Below, in pieces: positions 19,201 to 29,841 of a DNA stretch of 29,841 nucleotides; positions within the stretch are counted from its first letter, which is position 1, and every line of letters starts with the position of its first letter. A program made the translations under genes and the position numbers. This stretch comes from Oehlia diaphana. Its lineage: Eukaryota > Glomeromycota > Glomeromycetes > Glomerales > Glomeraceae. Under the pieces are notes generated by a model. The model did not search any database and had not been told where the DNA came from. It saw only the letters and a program-made list of their open reading frames with translations. Location: the NCBI GenBank assembly GCA_003833135.1, contig QZLH01000563.1, positions 47,419 to 77,259 on the forward strand, given 5' to 3'.

Positions 19201-20560
19201 ATAAATTTATTTCGCACGCTACGCATTTTGTTCACTACCAAAATCGTCGAACAAGGCTTATATTTTATTTCTGTCAAGTAACGTAACACGAACTTTTACT
19301 CACTAGCTCACAGTAACGTAACACAATGGTCGTATCATTATTTGAATGAAACCCACTAAAATGAATAATTTAGTTTTCTATTTGTAAGTGATTTCTGAAT
19401 ACATCACCTATATCGCCAAATGTCATTGTCGTCGTTCGTTGAAACTATTTACGGAGGAACAAAGTTATAAAATTACTTTTGGTTGCTTGCATTACGGCAC
19501 GGCGACAGGGGTCATATGTAATTTTCATAAATAGAAATTTATAATTCTTTTTTTCATTTGTATTAATCTTTTACACGCACACTGAAGAATCAATAATTTA
19601 ATATGATATTTATTTATCAATAATTAGAGCTTTATTTATTATAAATTTATATCACTATAAATTTGTCACAAACAGTTCCTTAAAAAGATGAAATGAAATC
19701 CAAACAAGAAAATAATTAATCTAATAATTTTCTAAATTCGGATGATTAATGTAGGAATTTTCGTTTTGATGAGAAATACAATCCTCGGTTGACCAGTTAC
19801 GTTCGAAACCGTCTTGATTACCAATCAAAATATCATCCTTAATATTTTCATGAAAAAAGTTCAAGGTGTCATCAGAATCTAACATCACTTCACTATCAGC
19901 AGTATGAAATTGCAAAAAATACGAAGGAAGAATTTGTTTCAAGTTTTCTTCGAGGTTTAATTTTTGATACAAAGTTAACAAATATCTACGTTTCAAAACT
20001 TTTATATCAAAATCCATTCCGTAAATTTCTTTATTCAACAAATTTACAATTAAAGAACACGATAATAATTTACATGTAACATGAAATATCGCTGTGGGGT
20101 CATGTGAACTTTTAAAAAAGAACTCATAGTCATATTCATCGTCACCAAGAACAGAATTTTCCGCCCTTGGAAGAAAAGTTTGCAATATCTTTTTACAAAT
20201 CACATGATAAATATTACTACCATCCTGATAGAATAATCCAAGTTCAACCAATTTGTTTTGTATAGGTTGAAGCGACATCTTTTGAGTTGAAACTTGATTT
20301 TTGAATGATGAGTGGAGTTAATTTAAATCGTATTTCAAGTATGCACTTTTTTTATATAAATAAAAAGGATTGAAAAATAAAACGAACGAAAAAAAGTGAT
20401 TTAAATATAAGTAGGTTACAGAAGTAGTGATCGACAACAATTTATTGCAAGGTTCCAGGATGTTATGGCGATCTCAATAAATCCCAAACAATTATGTACG
20501 CCTTAATTCTTTATTCCATAGAAGAATTCTTTGACTCAATGTTCAAATTTCTGAAAGTTT
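19200..20560. repeat. Segmental duplication B, left copy
   Basis: Diverged direct copy of about 21450-23020. Shared landmarks in order are TTTCGCACGC (19209 and 21451), TAACACA...TATCA (19317 and 21568), TTTTTCATTYSTATTAATCTTTT (about 19550 and 21916), the gene, GTTGAAACTT (20286 and 22662), GCACTTTTTT (20344 and 22805), TGAAAAATAAA (20370 and 22831) and TGGCGATC then CAATTATG (20465 and 22964). Confidence 0.6.
19721..20278 (-). CDS. Uncharacterised small protein, family B1, longest member (185 aa)
   Basis: I do not recognise it. It starts MSLQPIQNKLVELGLFYQ and has the family core: NIYHVICKK, DDEYDYEFF, IFHVTCKLL, LLNKEIYGMDFD, LTLYQKLNLEENLKQ and LPSYF, ending near residue 119. Uniquely, it continues with an acidic tail of about 65 residues containing VMLDSDDTLNFFHENIKDD and then WSTEDCISHQNENSYINHPN before the stop. 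The paralogue at 22175 preserves parts of this tail beyond its own stop, so the long form may be ancestral. A TATA-like TTTATATAAA lies about 75 bases upstream (minus strand, near 20350-20360). There is no signal peptide, membrane segment or intron. It lies in duplication B. Confidence 0.6.
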   Translation of the reverse strand: MSLQPIQNKLVELGLFYQDGSNIYHVICKKILQTFLPRAENSVLGDDEYDYEFFFKSSHDPTAIFHVTCKLLSCSLIVNLLNKEIYGMDFDIKVLKRRYLLTLYQKLNLEENLKQILPSYFLQFHTADSEVMLDSDDTLNFFHENIKDDILIGNQDGFERNWSTEDCISHQNENSYINHPNLENY

Positions 20561-21449
20561 GAAAGGAAAATTTTTACGTTAACGATTTAACGATTTAAAG
20601 GTTGGATCTTTGTCCTTATAAACTGAAGGTTACAATCGACGAGACTAAATTAAAATAACTGAAAATATTAATATTAACAACAGTTTTTAATTTTATAAAA
20701 CTGTGGTTGAGATAAATAATATATAGTTAGGAAAGTTGTTTGCGAAGAATATGTGTGTTATCACGTGACATTTTTAACGAATCGTTAGTTCCTATTTAAT
20801 TTACTCACGGTTGAAGAAGCTTATTTATTGTCGATCTAAATAAATATATGCTGTAAATGTCAAAATAGATAGCTTAGATAGAAAAGGTTAATCAGTTTTG
20901 CCTTTTGATATCCAAAAATGTATAAGAAGCCATAATCTCAATACAGAGTAATTTCTAGTGACTTGATGAAGAGATAAAATACGCGAATAATTTTAATATT
21001 AGATGATAATGATTATGCATTACATGTTCATAAAAAGATGTAGAATTTAAATAATCATTTCTTTATTATTATTCATTTATAAACTATTCTTTCTCGGACA
21101 CACAGTATTATATTTGGGAAAGTTTTGAAAGGGTCGAAGGTTTGTCAAACGTAACTTATACAAATATTACATATGAAATTCCCACACGAAGAACTTCCGA
21201 TAGTAGAATTTATAATAAAGAAATTAAACTATCACTTATAATTATTATCACATACAAAAATGTGTAACAAATAATATAGATTGATAATCATTTTTTTTTT
21301 TGAGAGACAATAATAATTTGTGAAAACTTGGAAAAATACCAGTTGTAAAAATGAAAACTAACCAATTTCGGATCCCATTTGGCAATGCCAAATTCAGTAA
21401 TCCACGAAAGAAATAAATAATGATGATCCATTTGATCACATTGATATGA
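20561..21449. other. Intergenic sequence between the two B copies
   Basis: No confirmed gene. On the minus strand at 21420-21290 two overlapping frames exist; one reads HYLFLSWITEFGIAKWDPKL and could be an old exon, but nothing supports it further. Confidence 0.35.
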
Positions 21450-23020
21450 ATTTCGCACGCATCTTAAACGTTTTTTTACTTTAATAACACATTTGTACGT
21501 AAAAGCGACGATTAAAGTTCCGTTGCATAACACAAATTATTCATTAACGTCATATCGATAAGTAATGTAACACAGTATTATCAAACAATCAATTGTTAGA
21601 TATGGCGCTAAACTTCAATAGGATATTACCCAGTTTATGATTGACAGGTTTTAACCGGAATTTTTTTGGCTTACGGCAAAATTTGTGGCAATTCTACCTT
21701 TTATTTTTCGTAAAGGTACATTTTAACATTTTCAGGAATGATCATTTTAATACAGTTTCGCTGAAGGTTTCATAATTTCTTAGATTAAAGACTCTTCATA
21801 TTTATCTTCATTTGTTGATATCCCTGATGGAAGAATAAAGTTAGAAAAATATACTTTTTGCTGATGGCAAAAGCATACATCATTTCTCATAAGCAAAAAC
21901 TTTATATTTTTTTTTTTCATTCCGTATTAATCTTTTTTTTATTACATAGTATATGCTTGTACGTACATTGAAAATCAAATTTAGTAATACAGTATATCTG
22001 TTTATCTTACGAGAACAATACATAATTTTGTATCATTACAATTGTAATCAATCTATCATTAAAATAGTAAAATGACATCTGAAAAATATAATTTCCTTTC
22101 TACGGGTGATGAATGTAAGACATGTAAGTTCCAGCTCCACCTTCATTTTGGTGAGAAATATAATCATCATGTGATCAGGTACTCCCGAAATCGTCTTGAT
22201 TATTATTATTATTTTCAATATCTTTATAGAAAGAATCCAAAGTTTTATGAGAATCTAACATCATTTCATTATCAGGAGTATAATGCTGTGAAAAATATGA
22301 AGGAAGAATTTGTTTCAAGTTTTCTTCGAGACTTAATTTTTGATGTAAGGTTAACAAATATCTACACTTCAAATTTTTTACATCAAAATCCATTCCATAA
22401 ATTTCTTTGTTCAATAAATTTACAATTAAAGAATGCGACAATAATTTACATGTAACGTAAAATATCGCTGTAGGTTCATTTGGATTTCGAAAAAAAAATT
22501 CGTAGTCATATTCATCATCACAAGAAATAAAATTTTCTATCCCTTGAAGACAATCTTGCGAAATCTTTTTAACAATTACATGATAAATATTATTATCATC
22601 TTGGTAGAATAATCCAAGTTCGTTCAATAGGTTTTGCACAGGTTCAGGTGTCATCCTTTTTAGTTGAAACTTTGTTCATAGAATCGAAAGTAGGTACAAA
22701 TAAGATAACGAATAAATGATGATGAGTAAAGAAAAGATAGGCTGAATATTCAATAATATTAAATTGTAGCATGGATGCTAAATAGGTAAAAAACTTTTTA
22801 ATGCGCACTTTTTTGCAAACAAAAGAGCGTTGAAAAATAAACCCAGTGAAAAAATTGATTTAAATATTAAATTTGAAAGTGATAATAAAGAATATGATTA
22901 ACAGGCAGGCGCGGGAATTTATGTTGTGGGAAAAATGGAACAATAGTATAAGATAAACAGTTTGGCGATCCAAATAATTATGCATACCACCATTCTATGA
23001 GAGAATTCGATCGTCAAATT
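21450..23020. repeat. Segmental duplication B, right copy
   Basis: Counterpart of 19200-20560 in the same orientation, with the same landmarks. It carries extra sequence at about 22690-22790 and around 21600-21900. Confidence 0.6.
22175..22654 (-). CDS. Uncharacterised small protein, family B2 (159 aa), tail truncated by a stop
   Basis: Paralogue of the 19721-20278 gene. It reads MTPEPVQNLLNELGLFYQ, NIYHVIVKK, DDEYDYEFF, IFYVTCKLL, LLNKEIYGMDFD, LTLHQKLSLEENLKQ and LPSYFSQ, then a tail with DNEMMLDSHKTLDSFYKDI, an asparagine run and DDFGST before TGA (22175-22177). Beyond that stop the same frame continues with DYISHQNE, an insertion, SYIHHP, a TAG, and KGNY, matching CISHQNENSYINHPNLENY of the longer paralogue. 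The gene has therefore probably been shortened by a stop mutation while its core stayed open. The plus-strand frame at 22072-22455 is its antisense shadow. No function can be assigned. Confidence 0.6.
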   Translation of the reverse strand: MTPEPVQNLLNELGLFYQDDNNIYHVIVKKISQDCLQGIENFISCDDEYDYEFFFRNPNEPTAIFYVTCKLLSHSLIVNLLNKEIYGMDFDVKNLKCRYLLTLHQKLSLEENLKQILPSYFSQHYTPDNEMMLDSHKTLDSFYKDIENNNNNQDDFGST

Positions 23021-24896
23021 TTTTCAAACGGGGATAATTTTTATATCTCCGATTATTATAATTAAATTTCGAGCTCTTTTGTTCTTATTTCACATGAGAA
23101 AATGTTAATAACGTCATACTTACTTCCTTATCGTAACATCAGCTAGAAACTAAATTAAGTAATTGATATGGTTTAACATTTTGTCGTAAAATCATGTATT
23201 TTCAGTGAAAATTGTTTTCTAAAAATAAGAAGTAACACGAACCGCAAAATTCGACAAAAAAAGGTAACAGATAATCTTTATCAATCAATTTTCGATGGAC
23301 CCTATAATCAACTATATTAATGTACGAAAATTATAATCGGCCTTTGCAGTAGAAAAAAAAATTTTGATCTAATCTTATTTTAACTTATAACATATTTGGT
23401 TTATAAAAGTAAATTTACCTTTTTGGCAGTTTCCTCCTTTTTTCATTTATAAATACCCAATTATTAACGAAGCGAATCTATTTTGTAAAAATTTTTTATA
23501 GTCGAGGTATCGGAAACAAATCCATTGTTGCCGATTCGATAATTGAAAGTGCAGTGTAACCATTTAACGAAAGTATGGACATCGCACTCACTATGCATGA
23601 AAATTATAACAATACTAATGCGTTAAAGCCAAATTTCACTAATATTGATATTATTGTTTATGTAATTAATTTAAATTTATCACAAATCTCATAAAGTACT
23701 ACTGTAGTACTCAATAATCGGCACAAATTTGCGCTATCGATCCATCTACCAAATAGAGTTTGCTTATATAATTATTAACTCCGATTAGTTCTCCAGAAAG
23801 GTCATAAGACCAATTTGTATTTTAACTTTTTAATTTCCTCTTTTAGTAATCAGAATGGAGTTCAAACTAATCCTCCTAAAGTCAAAGTCTTTTTACTAAC
23901 TATTTTTATGCTGATTTTTTTACTTGTGTAAAAATGATTAAAAGATTTGTAAACTTTATTATTATTACTTACGGCAGATCGAAATTTGCATTTAAACAAA
24001 ATGGGTTAAATCAGAATTATCTTCTAATATTCAAGCAAAAAAAAAAAATTAATTTGTAGATCACAAACAGTAAATCAAAATATGTCCGACATTTTTAATA
24101 TCCAAATTCAAAATATTTTAATAGGATACTGCTAGTTGAGAAAAAAATATACTTACGCACTAACAATTGAGCAATAAATTTTTCTTGTCAGTTTTCCGTT
24201 CAAGTTCCCATAGCTGTTCAATAGATTAATTAAAGACTTAACCTTTCCGACCTTGGATCACGTGATACGAGACCGGTCCGACCGATGGCTAGATTCTATG
24301 CATAAACCAAATTTTCATTAAATTTAATTTATTTATTATTTATTATTTATTATTTACTATTTTATTATTTTATTTTATTTATTTATTTTTTTTTTTTTTT
24401 ACATCCAGAGCTACTATAAATTTTCTATTGAAATAATAAAAAAATATTTAGTGAAAATATTTAGTAATCGGCAGAAATTTGGGAAATACTGTATAAGATA
24501 TATTGTTAATTTGTCAATATATTTATCTTCACAATAATGGATTAAAAAATTTTTTTAAGAGGTGGTTATTCTACGTTAACAAATAATATTTCATATTATT
24601 ATTTACGATCTTATAATTCAACGTATAATAAATAATACTATTGTTAACGTCAGTTCTTGTTAAGCTTAAAATTAAACTATATGTATAAAATTATATTACT
24701 TGTTTTATTCAGAAGGTCTAATTAAAATGGATCAACGTATAGGTAAATAATATATCGCTCAATCCTAGCGCATATACTCAGATACAAATAATACAATACT
24801 AACAAACTCAAAGTGTATATTTAAGACCTTTAATATAAACTTTATTTCATCTATCACTCTCTTTAACATGCTACAAATGCATTCCTAATTGATTAA
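23021..24896. other. AT-rich intergenic sequence
   Basis: No gene is seen. A TTTA-type microsatellite runs from about 24326 to 24400 and ends in 15 or more T. A small GC-rich spot with GATCACGTGATACGAGACCGG lies near 24256-24276; its ATCACGTGAT palindrome recurs in the MITE at 5997-6188. Confidence 0.4.
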
Positions 24897-25195
24897 TGTT
24901 CTATATATTGACTATATTAACATTCTCTGCGGTCACGTGGAAAATCGGAATTTTAGGCAACGGAAACACAATGAAAAAATGCGTTTACTACAAAACTACA
25001 ATATTTTTTTCCAAATGGCTTTTTGCAATTAGAGGAAATGATATGAAATTTTTCCATTTATATCTGTTGAACCTCTTGTTGTTAATAATGTTTTCCCAAC
25101 AACTTCGTCAAAAAACAACCTTATTGAAAATTTAATAAAAAAAAATTTACACCTTTCCCTTCCTCGTCCAAAACCTACTTATGAAGAGAACGTAT
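24897..25195 (+). pseudogene. Second decayed copy of the 6.2-kb gene
   Basis: The plus-strand frame holds AIRGNDMKFFHLYLL, aligned with ATKGNDMELFHFLSA at 6511-6555, and further on LPRPKPTYEENV (25157-25192), aligned with SRPNPTCEDTV at about 6611-6650. Between them the frame changes. The upstream part MRLLQNY resembles MRAFQKK of the first copy only in another frame. It is more degraded than the first copy and probably dead. The family is unknown. Confidence 0.4.
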
Positions 25196-26949
25196 AATTA
25201 AAGCTCTAAACGATCTAAACTTCTTTTTTGAGCCAGTCGGTAATCCAACTATATACCTTTAAGTGCTGCTACGGGTTGATCAATTTTATCAACAGTTAAA
25301 ATTCCAATATACAATTTCACTATGATCCTTTCGAGCTTTAAAATTATTCTCAATAGCAATATCCAATTCTGAATTTTTAAAAAAAAACACTTGAAATATT
25401 TTATGTAATTGTAGGCAAAGAATAAAAATATCCGCCAAATAATTCAATATATTTTAATGTAAACGAAACCTTCTATAAATATCAGTAATCGATCAAGATT
25501 TTACACTGCTCTAAATTATTTGAATGTATAAGCTCTTCATGACTTACACGTTAACATCACTGTAAATTCGAAATTAGGCAATTAACTTTGACGGATTAAC
25601 GTGAGTTAATATTGACGATTATTCTCAAAGCGTCTTTTTAGTGTATATTCTATTGCTTATAACAATTATAATATCTTTGTACTGTATCTCTTCATAAATA
25701 GGTTTTCAACGAGGGAAAAAAGATGAAAATTTTTTATTTAGATCATTCATCTTCAATATTATTAACATTTGAATAAGTTGTTGAGAGACACAATTAACAA
25801 CGAGGATCAACAGGTAAAAATAAAATAATTTCATATCATTTCCTTTAGTAGCGGGTTTTTGATATGATATACGCCATCTTTAAGTAATTAATCTGGTTAC
25901 GTGCTCGAACAAATTTAATTTTTTATAAACATTGTTGATACTAAAAGGTATTGCTGCTGACAAGCTTTACGGTGTTAAATAATAATTTGCATAATTTCGC
26001 GAGATTTAATCTGCTCGAACGACAAATAATATGTTACTCTAAGTAATATATAGATTTCATGAAAAAGTATATGTATGTTTATTTCATCATAGGATCATGG
26101 GTTTTCGAAAGTTTTATATGGCGCAGATAGATTTAAAATCAGAAAAAAAGTCGCAAATTTGTAGTATTTATTAAAAAATTAAGTTGACTCAGCGATAACC
26201 GAGGTACAACATCTCAGCCCGTATAAGATTTTACATAAACTGTAATTCATTACTATATCTACTCTTTCGATTTATTGGTATATAAATCATGCATTAATAA
26301 AACGAAGCGATTATTCTTTTAGAAAAAAAGGGTGTGTTTATTTCTCTCCTATTTTTTAATTGGTTAACTCCCGCCGGTCAAAAACCTTTGAACACGATGA
26401 AAATCATTTAATTTAATCATGGAATATTGGAATATTACACAGCATTTTCATACAATATGCAATCACTTCTTTCTCTTTATGTTACATAATTAGCCGATAT
26501 TATTCCTGAATCAGACAATACTTATTTAAATTACTCAAACAGTGGATCTTCCGATCATTGTAATTACTGGAAAAGGAAATACAAATGCTATAATGAAATG
26601 ACTTTTAATCGAACCTTCTTTTTTTCTAATTCTAAATTCGTATATTTTGTAAATAAACCTTCTAATGATAATACTATATTTTACGTTTGAACAAATTTTT
26701 ATTTCAATACTCAATATGTCAATTTATTTTTGCAACGATATACTTTTAAAGTAAAGTCAATAACGCGCTCTATACTGTATCTGTTAAATCTAATGCTTCT
26801 ACAAAAAAAATAAGTTTAACCTTAATATGGTATCATAATGAGGTTATATAGAGTTAGATTACCATCGATCAATTCCAAAATATACTTTCTATTTATGTGA
26901 TTTGTATAAAAATGTTTTTAAATTCTATTTCATTCAATTTTTTTTTTTT

Positions 26950-26981
<32 letters not shown>

Positions 26982-28324
26982 TTTATTACAAAAAATATCT
27001 GAATCCATTCGGGTTAGAACATTTGCATAAAATACAATATCACTTGTTTAAATATAAATATATTTACTATAATCATTATTTATTTTCCTTTATCATACAT
27101 AAAACTAAAATCAATGCAAAGTGTACATACAACTGAAAGACTTAGTTTGTAATTGTTAATTGTCGGACATTATTTTATTTTAGATTATAAATTATTATAA
27201 ATAAATAAATTTAAGCACTTATATTAATTTATCATGTGATATATTGTGGAGCATTTTATTGGTTAATGGATTTTTCACTCAGGTGACCCGCCCGGGATAT
27301 TTCCTATTTCTAATTTATGGAATATACAGTATACACCATGTTATGTTGATCAACTGCGGTGATTGCGAAGAAATCCGATATGAGAACATAATAAGAAAAA
27401 ATAAAAATTAGATATAGTCCTTCGTACAAAAGCTATTAATATACATTTTTGTATATCCAAATGATCACTTTATACTTTTTGTGCTTACGGCAGCCATAGT
27501 ATATAGTCCTTCGTTACACTTCGGACTAAAAAAAGAAATAATTTTATAAATCATCGACATTTCTCGCTCATATGATTCAAAATCCGATACTTAATTTAAA
27601 TTAAATTATTAAGTCAAGAATTTCTTCTCCAGTTCGTCAAATTAGAACCATTATATATTATAAAAAAAGAATTTTATAATTATTAAATGTTATGAAACGG
27701 GAATGTTTTGTATACTTGTATATTTGTATATTTAGGAAAGATATCAATAACTACAAATACTAAGCGGTAGGTTTGATGACATTGTATATTGTTTGATTTA
27801 GTGATTTAATTTATCATTTCTCTGTGAATGAAATTTAGGTCTGATGATATTATAACTTAGTTTGGATTCCCCTACTTGCTATTTATGTCGAATAATTCGA
27901 ACAAAAATGTCAAGATCAAGTCTAAGGTAATTCCAAAAAAGTAGTTTTTCTTATTTTTAATCACTGTTTAAATGAATTATAACATATAAGCAATGGTATT
28001 AAAAATTTCTCTTTTAATAAAATTTTCCTAGAATATATTCATTATATTTTAAAAGTTTTCATTTGGCTAAATTGGTACATAAAATTTCATTTGGATTTGA
28101 TTGGATCACTTTGTGTTTCACAAAGTGGATCATGTGATATTGTACAAAGGGAATAAATTTATATGCATGATAGATCCTATTTGGTGGAATAGTTTAGACT
28201 AAAAGTATAAAGGTCGTAACATATACTTCATTCCTCTAATCTAATTATTAGTTGTAGTTCTTTCAGACCTTAACAAAATAAAAATTTTCTTTAAAGTAAT
28301 GTGTCCGTCTCTGTAATACATGCG
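25196..28324. other. Long AT-rich intergenic stretch
   Basis: No gene is supported over about 3.1 kb. It holds a T tract at 26938-26980 (12 T, G, 30 T), a partial relative of the 13.2-kb element at 27232-27297 and a pair of TATAGTCCTTCGT direct repeats (about 27414 and 27506). The second of these pairs with a following CGGACTA. A perfect hairpin lies at 28107-28127. Confidence 0.4.
28107..28127. other. Perfect 9-bp hairpin
   Basis: CACTTTGTG (28107-28115) and CACAAAGTG (28119-28127) pair perfectly around TTT. No T run follows, and this is a eukaryote, so it is not called a terminator. Confidence 0.6.
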
Positions 28325-28332
28325 GTTATCAC

Positions 28333-28471
28333 TAGAGATGGCAACGGTCGGTCACGGTCGGTTAAACGGTCGGTTAAACGGTCGGTCAGAGTCTTTGACC
28401 GACCGATATCGGTCACGGTTATTAGCAGGTCATGACCGGTTATGACCGTGACCATTGCCATCCCTACTGTA
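28333..28471. mobile_element. GGTC-rich hAT-like MITE (about 139 bp)
   Basis: The left end is TAGAGATGGCAACGGTC; the right end on the minus strand contains TAGGGATGGCAATGGTC preceded by five extra bases. The consensus TAGRGATGGCAA is typical of hAT ends. GTTATCAC (28325-28332) and GTTATCAT (28472-28479) form a 7-of-8 target duplication. The interior is a string of GGTCGGT and GGTCACGGT units, with CGGTCGGTTAAA in tandem, which gives the minus-strand frame a meaningless TDRLTDRLTDR string. Confidence 0.7.
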
Positions 28472-28477
28472 GTTATC

Positions 28478-28918
28478 ATATCCAAAGAATCTGATATTTA
28501 CAGTTTCGGTATGATCATGTGGATGTTATCAGCTGGTATAGTACGTCCATACAATGACAGACCCATGATAAGCAACTCATTCAAGAGATTTGCTCTGGAT
28601 TAAGACCAAATGTAATTGATGGGACACCACCTGTTTTTTTATAAATTAATGTTACAATGTTTAAATGCAAATCTATTAAATAGACCATCAGCATCCCAAA
28701 TTTGTGAGTGTTTGGGAAATTGGTTTACAACAATTTGTGACAGTACTGACCCATTTGAATTATTAAATCAATTTGATGCTGCTGAGGAAATTAAATTCGC
28801 AAGCTTGGAAAAATTTATTCATAATAACGTACCATCATCTCATGAAAAAGCCATCTATATCAGTCGTTCATTAAATTCCATTAATACTATAGAATCTCCT
28901 ATACCTGAAAAAATTTAA
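28478..28918 (+). pseudogene. Truncated, frameshifted copy of the kinase-like gene
   Basis: It begins at kinase residue about 266 (SKESDIYSFGMIMW) with no upstream half. An in-frame GTA insertion follows GI. A one-base loss near 28562 (GACCCATG against GACCTCATG) shifts the frame, and a one-base gain in the T run near 28640 restores it. After that it reads LQCLNANLLNRPSASQICEC to the C terminus IESPIPEKI. Identity to 16617-17048 is high by eye, so the duplication is fairly recent. The catalytic loop is absent, so it cannot be a kinase. The left edge coincides with the hAT-like MITE. Confidence 0.85.
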
Positions 28919-29320
28919 TAAGAAACGATATATGTTTTATGATTATGTATATGATTAGAGGTTCAATAAGATTAGTATAAGATGTTATTTTACTAGAAAT
29001 ATTAGTTAGCACCTTATTTCTTATAAACTTATGAGCTTTTTTTTAACAAAAAATTAAATTTTAAATTCGTTTCATTAATGTATTATCATTAAAGAACATA
29101 AGATAGCAATAATGCAACCTATACTAGAGTATGCCCTAACAAAAATAAATTATAAGAGGATTAAGGAAATTAAAGAAGAAATTTTAAGTTTCTTAGACAA
29201 GATCTCGCGAAATAGTATTAATTTATCATATAACGTATGACAAGATTTTAGTTTGAATTAGATAAGCAGTATTCAATATTTATTAAGAATAATTTTATTA
29301 AAGATTTTTATATGCATTGT
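28919..29320 (+). repeat. Duplicated 3' flank of the kinase-like gene
   Basis: Matches 17049-17437 with small indels, for example TTCAATAAGATTAGTAT, CACCTTATTTCTTATAAACT and TTAAAGAACATAAGATAGCA. It shows that the copy arose from DNA, not from a spliced transcript alone. Confidence 0.8.
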
Positions 29321-29841
29321 AGTGCCATAATTTTAGAATTAAATTTTTACTTCGGAAATTAGTAAATCAGATCATCTATATTTTGTGTAACATTAATAGT
29401 TCGAAGTAATTTGGATCGGAAATGAAGATCATCCTAATAGTATAATGATGTAATAAGTTATAATTAATTTATTATTATTTACGTTGATTAAAGGATCAAC
29501 ATGGAAATTATTATATAAACCCCAACCTTTTGACTTAGTACGAGAGTTCCTCCACTTCCTATCTTTCTTTTACCTTCAAATTTTACTTTTAATAAATATT
29601 CTAATGTTAATAATTATTTAATATCATATTTACGATTTTATATGATCATTTTATTTTATATTTAATAAATAATTGTGTTATAATGACATATTCTTATATA
29701 ATTAAGAATAAACTTTTTGTTAAATTATAAATTTTATGATTATACGAAATGAACTTAATTCTTGTGACGTACAGAGTGGCAGAAGCTGTCGTTGCAAATG
29801 GTGCATGCTCTGAGAATCACTTTCTATTATTCACATATAAT
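29321..29841. other. AT-rich end of window
   Basis: No gene is visible. GTTGATTAAAGGATCAAC near 29484 forms a hairpin, and TTATATAAACC near 29512 followed by a C/T-rich stretch could be a promoter for a plus-strand gene outside the window; this is a guess. The last 80 bases are less AT-rich but not recognised. Confidence 0.3.

Noticed and set aside
21248..21533. Two overlapping minus-strand frames
   Set aside because: One stretch (ITEFGIAKWDPKL) looks coding-like, but there is no second copy, splice context or family to support it.
22072..22455. Plus-strand 127-residue frame
   Set aside because: Antisense shadow of the family gene at 22175-22654; the minus-strand frame has three paralogues.
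25880..25915. Text resembling the CGCCATCTT...CACGTGCT arm of the 2.3-3.1 kb element
   Set aside because: Similarity is too short and broken to separate from chance.
26897..27136. 79-residue frame with a long Phe run
   Set aside because: Translation of a poly-T tract.
28291..28485. 64-residue minus-strand frame with TDRLTDRLTDR
   Set aside because: Translation of the GGTC tandem units in the hAT-like MITE.
1..29841. Search for tRNA, rRNA and CRISPR arrays
   Set aside because: No cloverleaf with a GGTTCRANNCC arm, no rRNA-like GC-rich block and no regularly spaced identical repeats were seen by eye.

Overview
This window looks like AT-rich nuclear DNA of a eukaryote, most probably an arbuscular mycorrhizal fungus of the Rhizophagus type (Glomeromycotina). 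The evidence is the very AT-rich, gene-poor background with long A/T runs, spliceosomal introns with GTAAGT donors, a TKL-like kinase with the N-terminal paired-cysteine module that I associate with the huge Rhizophagus kinase family, and many short non-autonomous DNA transposons. There are no operons, no ribosome-binding-site pattern, no CRISPR array, and I found no tRNA or rRNA. The species is an inference.

Layout. 866-1420 (minus) is a broken C-terminal piece of an NRT2-type nitrate transporter. 2274-3115 and 3303-3511 are two TA-flanked transposon-like elements. 3587-4012 and 6872-7264 (both minus) are two members of an unrecognised small-protein family lying in a diverged segmental duplication. 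Between and after them lie a 9-bp-flanked MITE (5997-6188), a decayed gene (6244-6704) and a coding remnant (9192-9413). 9714-10086 and 10907-11894 are two inverted copies of one hAT-like MITE, each with a perfect 8-bp target duplication; the second contains a 709-base run of N. 12242-13171 is a purine-rich segment bounded by inverted repeats.

15455-17048 (plus, one intron) is the only large intact gene: a 408-residue kinase-like protein that has lost the catalytic aspartate. 17626-17803 is another TA-flanked MITE. 19721-20278 and 22175-22654 (minus) are two more members of the small-protein family, in a second segmental duplication. 24897-25195 is a second decayed copy of the 6.2-kb gene. 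28333-28471 is a GGTC-rich hAT-like MITE placed exactly where a truncated, frameshifted duplicate of the kinase gene (28478-28918) begins.

The window therefore reads as accessory, repeat-driven sequence: few living genes, several duplicated blocks at different stages of decay, and at least six separate families of small inverted-repeat elements. The kinase-like protein suggests signalling or scaffolding. The four-member small-protein family is the best candidate for something not yet described; it has an internal repeat, and its C-terminal tail appears to have been lost by stop codons in three of four copies.
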